Assembly: GCF_016863275.1 (NCBI RefSeq)
Contig: NZ_BOOO01000040.1
Coordinates: forward strand, 1 to 64,000
Direction of reading: 5' to 3'
Length of the DNA: 64,000 bases
Origin: Planotetraspora mira
GTDB taxonomy: Bacteria; Actinomycetota; Actinomycetes; Streptosporangiales; Streptosporangiaceae
Positions within the stretch are counted from its first letter, which is position 1; the number at the start of each line of letters is the position of its first letter. The translations under genes were made by a program, and so were the position numbers. Positions 33,825 through 43,659 of this stretch are shown piece after piece. Below the pieces are notes generated by a model. The model had not been told where the DNA came from. It did not search any database and worked only from the letters and a program-made list of their open reading frames with translations.

Positions 33825-36494
33825 TCAGGTGCCGGACTCGGCCGTGAGCAGGGTGGCGCCCTTGGCGTCGGTGAGTACGAGGCGGGCCTGGGCGCCTGGC
33901 GCGACCTTGCCCTTGAGCTTGACCGCGGTGTTCACCGTCCCGGTGAAGGCGCTCTTGTCCAGCGTCTTGCCGGTCGCGGCGTCGACCAGGGTCGCGTGCA
34001 GCCGCTGCCCGATCTTGGTCGAGAACAGCCTGCTGGTGACGTTGCCCGACGCGTCCACCTTGACGTCCGCGGCGCCGTCGGTGTTCGCGTTGGTGACGTC
34101 GCCGAGGTCCATCGTCGGCAGGAACGTCTCCGTCCACGACAGGGTCTGCCCGGCCTTGAGCGTGGCGGGGGTGAAGAACTTCAAGGACGCGCCGGCCCAC
34201 AACTCGATGTAGGGGCGGGCCGAGTTGCCCTTGCTGTAGACGTTGGTGTCGAAGGAGCCGTTCTGGCCCCACTCCCAGAACTTCATGCCGGGGGTCTTGG
34301 TGTTGTCGCCGACCCGGATGACGCCCTCGTCGTTCTCATGGTTGACGACGCCCCACCAGTTGCCCTGCTGCATGGTGGCCAGGTCCTGGCCGTAGGCGAT
34401 GCCCGAGTTGGTCCAGTTGGACATCTGCTTGAGCTTGTCCAGCTTGAGCAGGCCGGAGCCGGCGGGTCCGGCAGGCTGTTCGACGCTCTCCATCCACTTG
34501 TAGCCCGGGTCGCGGTAGACCGTCTTGACCGGCGAGACGACCGACATCGTCGGGGATCCCGAGTTCGACGGGGCGCCCGGCGCGAGCGTCGTGCACGTCC
34601 AGTACTCGAACTGCTTGTCCTCCGCGTTCGGGTTGTTCAGGCTGACCGCCATGTCGACGGTCGGCTTGCCCGCGTCCACGGAGTAGGTGACGGACGTCTT
34701 GATGCCGGTGGCGCCGTGCACGTACTTGGACGGCTTGAACGGGTAGTCGACGTCGTCGGTCTTGGTCATGGTCAGCGAGAACCTGCCGTCACGCTGGTCG
34801 ATCTTGTAGTCCCACGGCACATTCCAGTACTTGCCGTGCTCGGCTTCGGTGAGCGTCGGGAACACACCGCCGTACACCATGAGCCAGTTCTGGTAGAACG
34901 GCGAGTTGCCGGGGGTCCCGGGCGCCGCGCTGGAGAACCCGTACGGGGTGCCGACGGGGTTGGTGTACAGCAGATCGTGCCCGGTCGGCTTGTAGATGAT
35001 CGAGAGGAGACGGCCGCCGTAGCTGGGCGCGAACGTCGCCTTGATGTACTTGTTCTCCACCTCGATGGTCTTGATGGTCTGCCCGACCACCTTGTTGGCC
35101 ACGCCGTCCGACCGGACGGACACACCGTCGTCGCTGACCTTGTAGTCGTAGCGCTCGAAGACGGTGGTGGCGTGCGTGTCGACCTTGAGGTAATCCGGGC
35201 CGTTCGAGTTGAAGCCGGCACCCGGCGAGGTGAAGTGCCTCGGGGCCTGGACGGACACGGACGCGGTGCCCGTGCTGGCGGTGCCGGTGACGTCGGTGAC
35301 AGCCCCCTGGGCGAGCGCCACCGAGCCGCGCGCGCCGGCCTTGAAGGTCTGCCCGCTGTCCAGCTTGATCACGAGGGTGGACGCGTCGGAGAAGTACGCC
35401 GCGTCGTCGCGCAGCGCCTGGTTCACGTCCTTGCCCGAGGTGGTGGTGAGGCCGGTGAAGCGCAGCAGTCCGCGGACCTGGTCGGCAGTGACGTTGGTGC
35501 CGCTCACGCCGGTCTTGGTCTCCTTCACCGCCAGGTCGCCGGCCTTGGCGATCCGATGGTTGAACCGGATCTCGATCCTGTCGCCGGACTCCCCGACCTC
35601 GGCACCGGCGATCCCCGGAGCCGCGTAGGCGCCTCCGCCGCCCGCGACGGTCGCGCCGACGTCGGCGGTGGCCGATCCCGCGTTCGTGGTCAGTTTCAGG
35701 CGGGTGCCGAGAGTCAACTGGTACGAGGCGTCGGTGTTCAGGTCGGCGCCGAAGTACAGCCGGTATCTGCGCTGGTTGGTCCCGGTGAGGCTTTCCACGT
35801 ACACCGGGTGGACGGACGAGTCGCCGCTCGTGAGCGTGATGTCCGATCCGGTGTAGGCGCCGGTCGGCATCCCCGACCAGACCGTCCCGGCGAACGTGAC
35901 GTCCACCGTGCGCGAGTCCACCTGCTGGGCGGACGAGACGCTTGCGAGCGCGGCGTCCTGGGTGGTGCCGCGGAACTTGGACTGCTTCGTCGACGAGCCG
36001 GGCAGCACGCCGCCGTCCGCGGATCGGAAGAACAGGTCGCCGAGCTTGTCGCTCCCGCCGTCGAACCACAGCTCGTAGGTGTGGCCCTCCAGCGTGGCGC
36101 CGGCGCCCAGCACCACCCTCAGCGTCCGATGGTCAGGGGTGTCCACGGGACGGACGGTCGTGCCCGCGACCTGCGAGAGCGGCCGGCCGTCGAGCGCCGC
36201 GTCCGCGCCGCCGGCGACGCCGCCGCTGACCTTGATGTACTGCGCCGCGTACGCCAGGTTGGCTGCGGAGAACTGCAGGATGTCCGACCCCAGCGCCTTG
36301 TTGAAGGTGATGTCGATCGACTTGTCGTCGACCGAGGACACCTTGCTGACGCGCAGAGACGGCTGCGCCGAGTGCTGGGACTGGGCCAATACCGGCTGGG
36401 GCAGCGACACGACCGCGCCGCCCACCGTGGTCAAGGCCAGCGCCACGGCGAGGGCAGCGCCACGTGGGCGCGTCCGGTTAAACTGCGTGTTCAT
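33825..36494 (-). CDS. Secreted DUF5107 domain protein with Ig-like modules
   Basis: An 889-residue exported protein. The signal peptide ends near residue 37 (QPVLAQS). Two to three Ig-like modules of about 120-150 residues follow (KVSSVDDKSIDITFNKALG, SVSSAQQVDSRTVDVTFAG, and IRFNHRIAKAGDLAVKET), similar to bacterial surface Big-like folds. From about residue 475 the DUF5107 domain begins (IEVENKYIKATFAPSYGGRL, LLYTNPVGTPYGF, LMVYGGVFPTLTEAEHGKYW), a galactose-mutarotase-like fold. AGGAGAGG precedes the ATG. Context with a sugar importer suggests a carbohydrate role. Confidence 0.78.
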   Translation of the reverse strand: MNTQFNRTRPRGAALAVALALTTVGGAVVSLPQPVLAQSQHSAQPSLRVSKVSSVDDKSIDITFNKALGSDILQFSAANLAYAAQYIKVSGGVAGGADAALDGRPLSQVAGTTVRPVDTPDHRTLRVVLGAGATLEGHTYELWFDGGSDKLGDLFFRSADGGVLPGSSTKQSKFRGTTQDAALASVSSAQQVDSRTVDVTFAGTVWSGMPTGAYTGSDITLTSGDSSVHPVYVESLTGTNQRRYRLYFGADLNTDASYQLTLGTRLKLTTNAGSATADVGATVAGGGGAYAAPGIAGAEVGESGDRIEIRFNHRIAKAGDLAVKETKTGVSGTNVTADQVRGLLRFTGLTTTSGKDVNQALRDDAAYFSDASTLVIKLDSGQTFKAGARGSVALAQGAVTDVTGTASTGTASVSVQAPRHFTSPGAGFNSNGPDYLKVDTHATTVFERYDYKVSDDGVSVRSDGVANKVVGQTIKTIEVENKYIKATFAPSYGGRLLSIIYKPTGHDLLYTNPVGTPYGFSSAAPGTPGNSPFYQNWLMVYGGVFPTLTEAEHGKYWNVPWDYKIDQRDGRFSLTMTKTDDVDYPFKPSKYVHGATGIKTSVTYSVDAGKPTVDMAVSLNNPNAEDKQFEYWTCTTLAPGAPSNSGSPTMSVVSPVKTVYRDPGYKWMESVEQPAGPAGSGLLKLDKLKQMSNWTNSGIAYGQDLATMQQGNWWGVVNHENDEGVIRVGDNTKTPGMKFWEWGQNGSFDTNVYSKGNSARPYIELWAGASLKFFTPATLKAGQTLSWTETFLPTMDLGDVTNANTDGAADVKVDASGNVTSRLFSTKIGQRLHATLVDAATGKTLDKSAFTGTVNTAVKLKGKVAPGAQARLVLTDAKGATLLTAESGT

Positions 36495-36761
36495 GTAGTC
36501 CTCTCCTATGAGGGGTGGTCCCGGAGCCCGGTGTGCAGACCGGGCTCCGGTGGCTTTTTCAGCCGACTTCTTCGGAATGTGGACTGATGTCCGCGTCTGT
36601 CCTTGTGTGGAGTGGGCGGGAATCACGACGGCAGGGCGTCGCCCAGACCTGGCAGGCACCGGAGCCGAGCACTTCCGCTGAAGAAGTTCGACCTAGGGGA
36701 TACGGATCAGAGCCGACAGTTGGGTAGACGGGCGGCCGGTGGACGGAGGACGCTGCGGCGG

Positions 36762-37751
36762 TCAGGCGGATTCGCTGGAGGAGGGCTGTGGCTCGACGTC
36801 CGGGGACGCGCCCGCCCGCACCCGCATCACCTCCTCCGCGCTCGGATAGGACCTGGCGCAGCCGGCCCACCGGCACGACAGCGCCCCAGCGATCACGGCC
36901 AGTTCGAGCGCGTCGGGCGGCGCCGTACCGGCGAGCCGTCCGGACAGGTAGGCGCCGGCCAGCGCGTCGCCGGCCCCCGCCGTGTCGACGACCACCACCT
37001 GTGGCGCAGCGACGCGATGGATCTCACCGTCGGTCAGCACCACCGCCCCGGCCGGGCCGTCGGTCAGCACGATCTCCTGCGGCCCCTCCCCCAGCGCGGC
37101 CCTGATCCGGTCGGGACGGTCCGTGTCGAGCATCGCGCGGGCGTCCTCACTGGACAGGATCACGATGTCGGCGGCGCGGGCGAACGCGAGGTTCTGGTCG
37201 GTGTCGGGGCGCAGCATCGGGCGGTGGTTGACGCAGAAGGTCACCGTGACGCCACTGTCGCGAGCCAGTTCGGCCGCCCGCTCGGCGGCCCGGGCGGCAC
37301 TGCCGGAGATCGCCAGCGAGATCCCGCTGACGTGCAGCGCCCCGGCGCCGTCCAGCAGGCGCTCGTCCACGTCCGCCGCGCTGAGCCGCGTCGCCGCCGA
37401 GCCGGACCGGTAGTAGTCGAAGGTGTGCCCTCCGTGCCGCACCGCATTGACGTACAGCCCGGTGGGAGCGGACGGATCGACGGCGACCCGGTCGACGTCC
37501 AGGTGCGCACGCCGCCAGAAGTCCAGCAGCAGGCGGCCCGGGGTGTCCGCGCCAAGGCGAGTCAGCAACCTGGCTCGGGTGCCCATCCGGGCCGCCATGA
37601 CGGCCACGTTGGCGACGTCCCCGCCGATACCCCGGCCGAGGTAGTCGGAGGGAAGGTCGTCACGCACTCCCACCTCCAGCAGCCCCTCGCCCACAGCGAC
37701 GAGGACGGGCGTCCCTTCGCTGCTCGCGGGATCGGTGTTGTCTTGGATCAC
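36762..37751 (-). CDS. PfkB family sugar kinase
   Basis: A 329-residue ribokinase-type enzyme. The PfkB signature 1 region reads GRGIGGDVANVAVMAARMG and signature 2 is VVVDTAGAGDALAGAYLSG with the catalytic Asp. VTFCVNHRPMLRP resembles the 2-keto-3-deoxygluconate kinase branch. GTG 37751 is preceded by GAGGAAG. It is the last cytoplasmic gene of the sugar operon and likely phosphorylates the imported sugar or a derived keto sugar acid. Confidence 0.85.
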   Translation of the reverse strand: MIQDNTDPASSEGTPVLVAVGEGLLEVGVRDDLPSDYLGRGIGGDVANVAVMAARMGTRARLLTRLGADTPGRLLLDFWRRAHLDVDRVAVDPSAPTGLYVNAVRHGGHTFDYYRSGSAATRLSAADVDERLLDGAGALHVSGISLAISGSAARAAERAAELARDSGVTVTFCVNHRPMLRPDTDQNLAFARAADIVILSSEDARAMLDTDRPDRIRAALGEGPQEIVLTDGPAGAVVLTDGEIHRVAAPQVVVVDTAGAGDALAGAYLSGRLAGTAPPDALELAVIAGALSCRWAGCARSYPSAEEVMRVRAGASPDVEPQPSSSESA

Positions 37752-37797
37752 GCCGGCTTCCTCACTCCCGATTCGGTACGGCACAGCGGCGAGCGGA

Positions 37798-38778
37798 TCA
37801 GAAGATGCTGTCCGGGTTGCTGTACCGGTCCACGTTGTCCCCGGTGACCAGCGGGGCCTCCAACGGGGTGTCCTTGCTCGGCTCGGCCCCCGCGAGCACG
37901 GCCATCATCCGGTCCAGGCCCGCGCGGCCGATCGTGTCGGCGTTGTTGACCGCGGTGGCGGCGTAGTTCGAGCCGCTCTTGATGGCGGCCAACGCCTCCT
38001 TCTGGCCGTCGGCCGCGACGAGGAACATCTCGCTGGTCCGCCCGGCGTCAGAGATCGCCTTCTGCGCGCCGAGGCACATCGCGTCGTTCTCACAGAACAC
38101 CGCGTCGATGTGCTTGTTCTTGGCGAGGAGGTTCTCCATCACCTTCAGGCCTCCGTCGGAGCTCCACCCCCCGAAGTCCGGGGCGGTCACGACCGTGATG
38201 CCGGGCGACTGCTTGACCACGCCGAGCAGGCCGTTCGTCCGGTCCAGACCGATGGTGTTGTCGGCCGGGCCGCCCGTGATGACGGCGAGAGTGCCGTTGC
38301 CCTTCAGCCGGTCGGCGATGTACTGGCCGTCGCCCTGTCCGATCTGGGTGTTGTTGGGGCCGATCCAGCTGGTGTACTGGCCGCCGGCGAACTTGCGGTC
38401 CACCAGGATCGACGGGACCTTCTTCTGCTCGATGGCGTTCATCGCGGCGGGCGCGGCGTTCAGCGGGCCGCCGGAGATGATGATCCCGTCCACCTTCTGG
38501 GTGAGCAGGTCGTTGACGTTCGTGGTCAGCTTGGCCGCGTCCCCCTGCGCATCCGTGCTGATCACCTTGACGTTGCTGTAGGTCTTGGCCTCGGTCTCGA
38601 TGGCCTTGGCCATCGCGATGAAATACGGCGCCTGGAGGCTGTAGTTCGCAATGCCGATGGTCAGGGTCTTCTTCGCGGCGCCTCCGCCGCTGTCACCTCC
38701 GCTGCCATCGGAGCCTCCGCACGCTGCGAGCGACAATGCGAGCGCACTCACGAGGGCACAACCGGCGATCTTCTTCAT
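37798..38778 (-). CDS. Sugar ABC transporter substrate-binding lipoprotein (RbsB-like)
   Basis: A 326-residue lipoprotein. The lipobox LAACGG is near residue 20, so it is anchored outside the membrane. The body is a LacI/RbsB-type periplasmic-binding fold (LTIGIANYSLQAPYFIAMAKAIE, VDGIIISGGPLNAA, ILVDRKFAGG, AVFCENDAMCLGAQKAI). Adjacent genes encode the permease and dual ATPase. The sugar cannot be read from sequence. Confidence 0.9.
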   Translation of the reverse strand: MKKIAGCALVSALALSLAACGGSDGSGGDSGGGAAKKTLTIGIANYSLQAPYFIAMAKAIETEAKTYSNVKVISTDAQGDAAKLTTNVNDLLTQKVDGIIISGGPLNAAPAAMNAIEQKKVPSILVDRKFAGGQYTSWIGPNNTQIGQGDGQYIADRLKGNGTLAVITGGPADNTIGLDRTNGLLGVVKQSPGITVVTAPDFGGWSSDGGLKVMENLLAKNKHIDAVFCENDAMCLGAQKAISDAGRTSEMFLVAADGQKEALAAIKSGSNYAATAVNNADTIGRAGLDRMMAVLAGAEPSKDTPLEAPLVTGDNVDRYSNPDSIF

Positions 38779-38882
38779 GGTTCTTCCTTCGGGGGGATTG
38801 GACGCCTCACGACATGGCGAACGAGGCGACGGGGATGAGGGCGTAAGAGAGGAGAGTGTGAGGGACCGGTGCGGCGGAGGAG

Positions 38883-39893
38883 TCAGGTGTTCTGCCGTTC
38901 GCCTCGGCGCACGAGGATCGCGACCGCGATGATGAGCCCCTTCAGCACCTGCTGCCAGTAGCTCTGCACGTCGTAGAGGCTGAGCAGGTTGTCGATGAGC
39001 CCGAGCAGAACGACACCTGCGAGGGTGCCGCCGATGGTGCCGCGTCCGCCCGACAGGCTGGCTCCGCCGATCACGCAGGCGGCGATGGCGTCGAGTTCGA
39101 AGCCCTGGCCGACGCTCGGCTGCGCGATGCCGACCCGGGAGGCGAGGATGACGCCCGCGACCGCGGCGCACAACCCGGACAGCGCGTACGCGAGCACCAG
39201 GTGACGCTGCACCTTGACGCCCGCGAGCCGCACCGCCTCCCGGTTGCCGCCGATGCCGAGCAGCGCCCGGCCCGCCGACGTCCGGTTGATCAGGACCCAG
39301 CCCAGCGCGAACATCACCAGCGTGATGATCGCCGCGATCGGGATCGGGCCGACATTCTGCGAGCCGAGAGTCAGGAAGTCCGGCGAAGTCGGGGTGATCG
39401 GGGTCTTGGAGTAGACGTAGGTGAGGCCCCGGAACGTCGTCATGGACGCGAGGGTCACCACGAACGGGGCCAGCGAGAACCGCGCGACCATGACGCCGTT
39501 GACCGTTCCGCACAGCACGCCGACGACGATCGCCACGAGGATCGCCAGCGGCAACGGCAGCCCGCTCACCAGGCCGGCCGACATGATGCCCGTCAGCGCG
39601 ACCACGGATCCGACCGACAGGTCGATCCCTCCGGTGAGGATCACCAGCAGCATGCCGAGGGCGAGCAGTCCGGTGGAGACCATCTGCCGGAGCAGGTTGG
39701 TCATGTTCCCCTCGGTGAGGAACGAGTCATTGGTGACGCCCGCTACCACGACGATCGCGACCGCGGCGCCGATCAGCACCAGGACGGTCGGCGACGGGAC
39801 GGCCGCGCGCCACCGGGCGGACGCCGGTGCCGTGACCCCCGCCGCCTCACCCGAAACCGTGTCCAGCACCGCTGATGTCTGCTGCTCCGTCAT
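38883..39893 (-). CDS. Sugar ABC transporter permease (RbsC-like)
   Basis: A 336-residue membrane protein with about ten hydrophobic segments. LVILTGGIDLSVGSVVALTG and NREAVRLAGVKVQRHLVLAYALSGLCAAVAGV are characteristic of ribose-type permeases, and CVIGGASLSGGRGTIGGTLAG is the conserved late loop. ATG 39893 overlaps the ATPase stop by four bases (ATGA), indicating translational coupling. Confidence 0.92.
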   Translation of the reverse strand: MTEQQTSAVLDTVSGEAAGVTAPASARWRAAVPSPTVLVLIGAAVAIVVVAGVTNDSFLTEGNMTNLLRQMVSTGLLALGMLLVILTGGIDLSVGSVVALTGIMSAGLVSGLPLPLAILVAIVVGVLCGTVNGVMVARFSLAPFVVTLASMTTFRGLTYVYSKTPITPTSPDFLTLGSQNVGPIPIAAIITLVMFALGWVLINRTSAGRALLGIGGNREAVRLAGVKVQRHLVLAYALSGLCAAVAGVILASRVGIAQPSVGQGFELDAIAACVIGGASLSGGRGTIGGTLAGVVLLGLIDNLLSLYDVQSYWQQVLKGLIIAVAILVRRGERQNT

Positions 39894-41374
39894 GCCGCGA
39901 CTCCCACCGAATGCGCGAGGACCTCGTCCTCGGTCGTATCCGCCGAGCCGACCTCGGCGACGAGCCGTCCGCCGCGCATCACCAGCACGCGATCCGTGGC
40001 GCCGAGGACCTCGGTCAGGTCGGAGGAGATCAACAGGATCGCGACCCCCTCCCGGGTCAGCTCGTCGATCATGCGGTAGATGTCGACCCGGGTGGCCATG
40101 TCGACCCCGCGGGTCGGCTCGTCCAGGATCAGCACCCGCGGCCGCGTCAGGAGCCACTTGGCCAGCACGACCTTCTGCTGGTTGCCGCCGCTGAGATGGC
40201 GGACCGGCATCTCCGGACGTGGCGGGTGGATGCCCAGCCGCTCGATCATGTCCTGAACGTTCGCGGCCCGCCGCCTGGTGTCCAGCAGGCCCGCGCGTGA
40301 GATCCGGGCCATCGTCGCGAACGTCGTGTTGTCGGTGACGTCCATGCCGAGGACGAGCCCGCTGTGCTTGCGGTCCTCGGTGACAAGCGCCACCCCGGCG
40401 CCGATGGCGTCGCCGGGTGTGCGGAACCGCGTAACGGCGCCGTCCAGCTCAACCGTCCCGGACGTCGGCCGGTCGGCGCCGAACACGCACCGAGCGACCT
40501 CACTGCGGCCGCTGCCGACCAGTCCGAACATGCCGACGATCTCGCCCGCTGCCAGATCGAACGAAACGTCGTCGAACACTCCGTCCCGGCTCAGGCCCCG
40601 CACGCTGAGCAACGGCTTGCCAGGCTCGGGCACCCGGTCCGGGTAGATCTGCTCCAGCCGGCGCCCGGCCATCAACGCGATGATCTCGTCCTCACTGGTG
40701 CGGGCCGGGGTGAGCGTATCCACCACGCGGCCGTCCTTGATGACGGTGATCGAGTCGGAGATCTCCATCACCTCGGCCAGCCGGTGCGAGACGTACAGGA
40801 TCGCGACGCCACGCTCCCGCAGCCTGCGAATCAGGTCGAAAAGCCGGTCGAGGTCGGTGCCTGCCAGCACGGCGGACGGCTCGTCCAGCACGAGCATCCG
40901 CGGCTCGACCGCCAGCGCCTTGGCGATTTCCACCATCTGCTGGCGCGCGACCGACAGCCTGCCGGCACGCACGCGCGGATCGATGTCGGCGAACCCGATC
41001 TCCTCCAGCAGCGCCCGCACCCGCGCGTGCGCCGCCGACCAGTCGACCAGGCCGCGTTTGGTGGGCAGCGCCCCCAGCAACACGTTCTCTGTCACCGTCA
41101 TCTGGGGCACGAGGCTGAGCTCCTGGTAGACGGTCCGGAACCCCAGACCCTGCGCGTCCTCGGGGCCGCGCAGGGTGAGCGGCTCGCCGTCCAGCAGGAT
41201 CTCTCCGTCGTCCAGCGGCACGGCCCCCGCCAGCACCTTGATCAGGGTCGACTTGCCCGCGCCGTTCGCGCCCGCGATGGCGAGAACCCGCCCGCCCTCG
41301 GCGGTCAGGTCGACGCCGTGCAGGACCTCGACGCCGCCGTATCTCTTGCGGACGCCCCGCAGTTCCAGCTTCAT
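39890..41374 (-). CDS. Sugar ABC transporter dual ATPase (RbsA-like)
   Basis: A 494-residue protein with two ATPase domains. Domain 1: Walker A GANGAGKST, signature-equivalent LSVARQQMVEIA, Walker B MLVLDEPSA. Domain 2 has the degenerate P-loop GLVGSGRSEV typical of RbsA/XylG, then LSGGNQQKVVLAKWL and LILDEPTRGVD. It overlaps the permease start by four bases and its own start overlaps the aldehyde dehydrogenase stop. Confidence 0.93.
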   Translation of the reverse strand: MKLELRGVRKRYGGVEVLHGVDLTAEGGRVLAIAGANGAGKSTLIKVLAGAVPLDDGEILLDGEPLTLRGPEDAQGLGFRTVYQELSLVPQMTVTENVLLGALPTKRGLVDWSAAHARVRALLEEIGFADIDPRVRAGRLSVARQQMVEIAKALAVEPRMLVLDEPSAVLAGTDLDRLFDLIRRLRERGVAILYVSHRLAEVMEISDSITVIKDGRVVDTLTPARTSEDEIIALMAGRRLEQIYPDRVPEPGKPLLSVRGLSRDGVFDDVSFDLAAGEIVGMFGLVGSGRSEVARCVFGADRPTSGTVELDGAVTRFRTPGDAIGAGVALVTEDRKHSGLVLGMDVTDNTTFATMARISRAGLLDTRRRAANVQDMIERLGIHPPRPEMPVRHLSGGNQQKVVLAKWLLTRPRVLILDEPTRGVDMATRVDIYRMIDELTREGVAILLISSDLTEVLGATDRVLVMRGGRLVAEVGSADTTEDEVLAHSVGVAA

Positions 41375-42783
41375 GCCAGGCCGTCCATGACGATGATGGT
41401 CTTCTGCTCGGTCATGTCGAGCAGAGTGTCGTGCAGTCCCTCGCGGGCTCCGCCGGTCAGCTTCACGCCGCCGAACGGAAGGTTCTCCGCGCGCAGTGCC
41501 GTGGAGCCGTTGATCACGACGCCCCCGACCTGGAGGCGCCGGGCCACCGAGAAGGCCCGTCCGATGTCCCTTGTGAAGATCGCCGCCTGTAGCCCGTAGG
41601 CGGACTCGTTGGCCAGTCGCACCGCCTCCATGGCGTCGGTCACCCGCAAAAGCGGTGCGACGGGCCCGAAGATCTCCTCGGCCACGGCCTCCGCATGTGG
41701 TGCGACGTCCACCAGCACGGTCGGCGGCACGAACGCCCCGTCCCGGGGTCCGCCGACCACGACGCGTGCGCCGTCATTTACGGCTGCCCGAATCGCCTGG
41801 TCCACGGCGACGGCGGCAGGCTCCGTGATCAGCGGGCCGACGTCGGTGGCCTCGTCCAGTTGGTCGCCCACGACCAGCTTTCCGGCCTGCGCTTCCAGGG
41901 CCTCAGCGAACGCGTCGTACACACCGTCCTCGACGTAGACGCGCTTGACGGCGCAGCAGATCTGTCCGTTGCCGCGCGCCAGCCGCCCGAGCACGACGGC
42001 CTCGGCGGCACGCTCCACGTCGGCGTCCGCACACACGATCAGCGCGTCGTTGCCGCCGAGTTCCAGATGGGTCCGCTTGAGTGTCCCGGCGGCGAGCTCG
42101 GCCAGGGCCTTGCCCGCGGCGGTGCTGCCGGTAAGGCTGATCATCTGCACGCCGTCGGCCGACGCGAGGAACCGCGCCAGCTCCGGGCCGCCGGGGACGA
42201 TCTGGTGCGCCGCCTCGGGGAACCCGGCCGCCTCGACGATCCGGCCGATCTCCATCAACGTGAGCGGACACTTCTCCGGCGGCTTCACGATCACCGCGTT
42301 GCCCGCCGCCAATGCCGCTGCGGCCTTGTGCGCCCACAGCTCGACCGGGTAGTTGAACGGGACGATCGCCGCGACCACCCCGATCGGCTCCCGGACCGTT
42401 ACCGCCAAGTGGTTCTCAAGACCGGGGACGGCGTCCAGCGGGATCTGCCGGCCGAAGATCCGGGTCGCCTCCCCGGCGAACCCGCGGAAGATCCGGACCG
42501 CGGCTGCGATCTCCTCGCGGGTTTGCCGGATCGGCTTCCCGTTCTCGGCGGCCAGATCCCGGGCCAGTTCCTCGGCCCGCGCCTCGATCCCGTCTGCGAC
42601 CTTGGCCAACAGCCGTGCCCGCTCGTGCGAGGGGGTCGCGGCCATCGCGGTCCGGGCGTCCTGGGCCGTCCGGACCGCCGCGCGCGCCTCGTCCTCGGTC
42701 GCGACCGGCATCTCGCCCAGCACGGCGCCGCTCCCAGGGTTGTGAACAGGTAAAGCTCGTCCGTCGGTCAACGGATTTGTCAA
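41371..42783 (-). CDS. NAD(P)-dependent aldehyde dehydrogenase
   Basis: A 470-residue enzyme. The catalytic Glu is in THLELGGND and the catalytic Cys in GNGQICC; EEIFGPVAP and PFGGVKLTG are further family marks. The branch resembles glycolaldehyde/lactaldehyde or semialdehyde dehydrogenases. TTG 42783 is chosen: AAGGAG lies seven bases upstream, whereas the frame's upstream GTG (42810) has none and would overlap the putative operator. It is the first gene of the sugar operon, divergent from the IclR gene. Confidence 0.87.
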   Translation of the reverse strand: MTNPLTDGRALPVHNPGSGAVLGEMPVATEDEARAAVRTAQDARTAMAATPSHERARLLAKVADGIEARAEELARDLAAENGKPIRQTREEIAAAVRIFRGFAGEATRIFGRQIPLDAVPGLENHLAVTVREPIGVVAAIVPFNYPVELWAHKAAAALAAGNAVIVKPPEKCPLTLMEIGRIVEAAGFPEAAHQIVPGGPELARFLASADGVQMISLTGSTAAGKALAELAAGTLKRTHLELGGNDALIVCADADVERAAEAVVLGRLARGNGQICCAVKRVYVEDGVYDAFAEALEAQAGKLVVGDQLDEATDVGPLITEPAAVAVDQAIRAAVNDGARVVVGGPRDGAFVPPTVLVDVAPHAEAVAEEIFGPVAPLLRVTDAMEAVRLANESAYGLQAAIFTRDIGRAFSVARRLQVGGVVINGSTALRAENLPFGGVKLTGGAREGLHDTLLDMTEQKTIIVMDGLA

Positions 42784-42804
42784 CGTATAGCTCCTTGCCG
42801 GTCG

Positions 42805-42839
42805 TTCCACTATGTAGAATCACACTTCGTATGGTGGAA
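42805..42839. promoter_or_regulatory. Candidate IclR operators in the divergent promoter
   Basis: TTCCAC (42805-42810) and GTGGAA (42834-42839) form an inverted repeat, and each end also reads as TTC-N8/9-GAA (TTCCACTATGTAGAA and TTCGTATGGTGGAA). The site lies between the aldehyde dehydrogenase and the IclR gene, where the IclR protein should act. Confidence 0.5.
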
Positions 42840-42876
42840 TTGTCAGCACAGTAAAACGGAAGGAAAGGGGCTGTCA

Positions 42877-43659
42877 ATGGGTTACGAACCAGCCGAAAAC
42901 GTGCGTCACAGCGGCCGGGCTTCATCGGCTGGCAACGCGGTGACCAAGACGCTCAACGTGCTGGAGGCCGCCGTCGCAGGACAGGGACCGCGCCGACTCG
43001 CCGATATCTGCGTCGAATCAGGCGTGCCGAAAGCCAGCGTGCATCGCATCCTCGCGACACTCACCGACCTCGGCTTCATCACCAGTGAGGGCGGCGGCAG
43101 CTACCGCGCGGGCCCCCGCATGCTCGCCCTCGCCGAGGAGGTCAAGGCCGCCAGCGCAACCGGCATCGGCGACGTCCTCACCCGGCTCTCCCGGGATGTG
43201 CGCCAGACCGTCCACCTCGCGCTGCACAGCGGCGACCACGCCGTCTACGTCCACAAAGTCGAGGCCGACCAGCCCTACCGGATGGCCTCCCGCGTCGGCA
43301 TGCGCCTGCCCCTGCACTGCACGGCCATCGGGAAATGCATCCTGGCGCACCTGCCGGAGGACGAACTGGTGTCCATCGTCGCCAGTGCGGGAATGCCCGC
43401 GAAGACGTCCGAGACGATCACCGACCTCAAGCGGCTGTCCGTAGAGCTGGCGCAAATCCGCGAACAGGGCTATTCCATCGACAACGAGGAGAACGAGAAG
43501 ACCATACGGTGCATCGGCGCCCCCGTCTTCGACCGCACCGGTGCCGTCGTCGGCGGCGTCAGCATCTCGACGGTCGCCTTTCTCCTGCCCCGCGAGGAGT
43601 TGCTCACCTTCGCACCCGTCCTGCAAACGGCTGTCGCCTCTCTCACGAACCTTCTCTAA
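42877..43659 (+). CDS. IclR family transcriptional regulator
   Basis: A 260-residue regulator: N-terminal winged HTH (KTLNVLEAAVAGQGPRRLADICVESGVPKASVHRILATL), then the IclR effector domain (MRLPLHCTAIGKCILAHLPEDEL, GYSIDNEENEKTIRCIGAPVFDRTGAVVGGVSIS). GGAAAGGGG precedes the ATG. It is divergent from the aldehyde dehydrogenase/sugar-importer/kinase operon, which it very probably controls. Confidence 0.9.
   Translation: MGYEPAENVRHSGRASSAGNAVTKTLNVLEAAVAGQGPRRLADICVESGVPKASVHRILATLTDLGFITSEGGGSYRAGPRMLALAEEVKAASATGIGDVLTRLSRDVRQTVHLALHSGDHAVYVHKVEADQPYRMASRVGMRLPLHCTAIGKCILAHLPEDELVSIVASAGMPAKTSETITDLKRLSVELAQIREQGYSIDNEENEKTIRCIGAPVFDRTGAVVGGVSISTVAFLLPREELLTFAPVLQTAVASLTNLL

Noticed and set aside
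33468-36587. 1039-codon plus-strand frame antisense to the DUF5107 gene
   Set aside because: Same mirror effect; it spans two genes and the remnant between them, with no recognisable domain.
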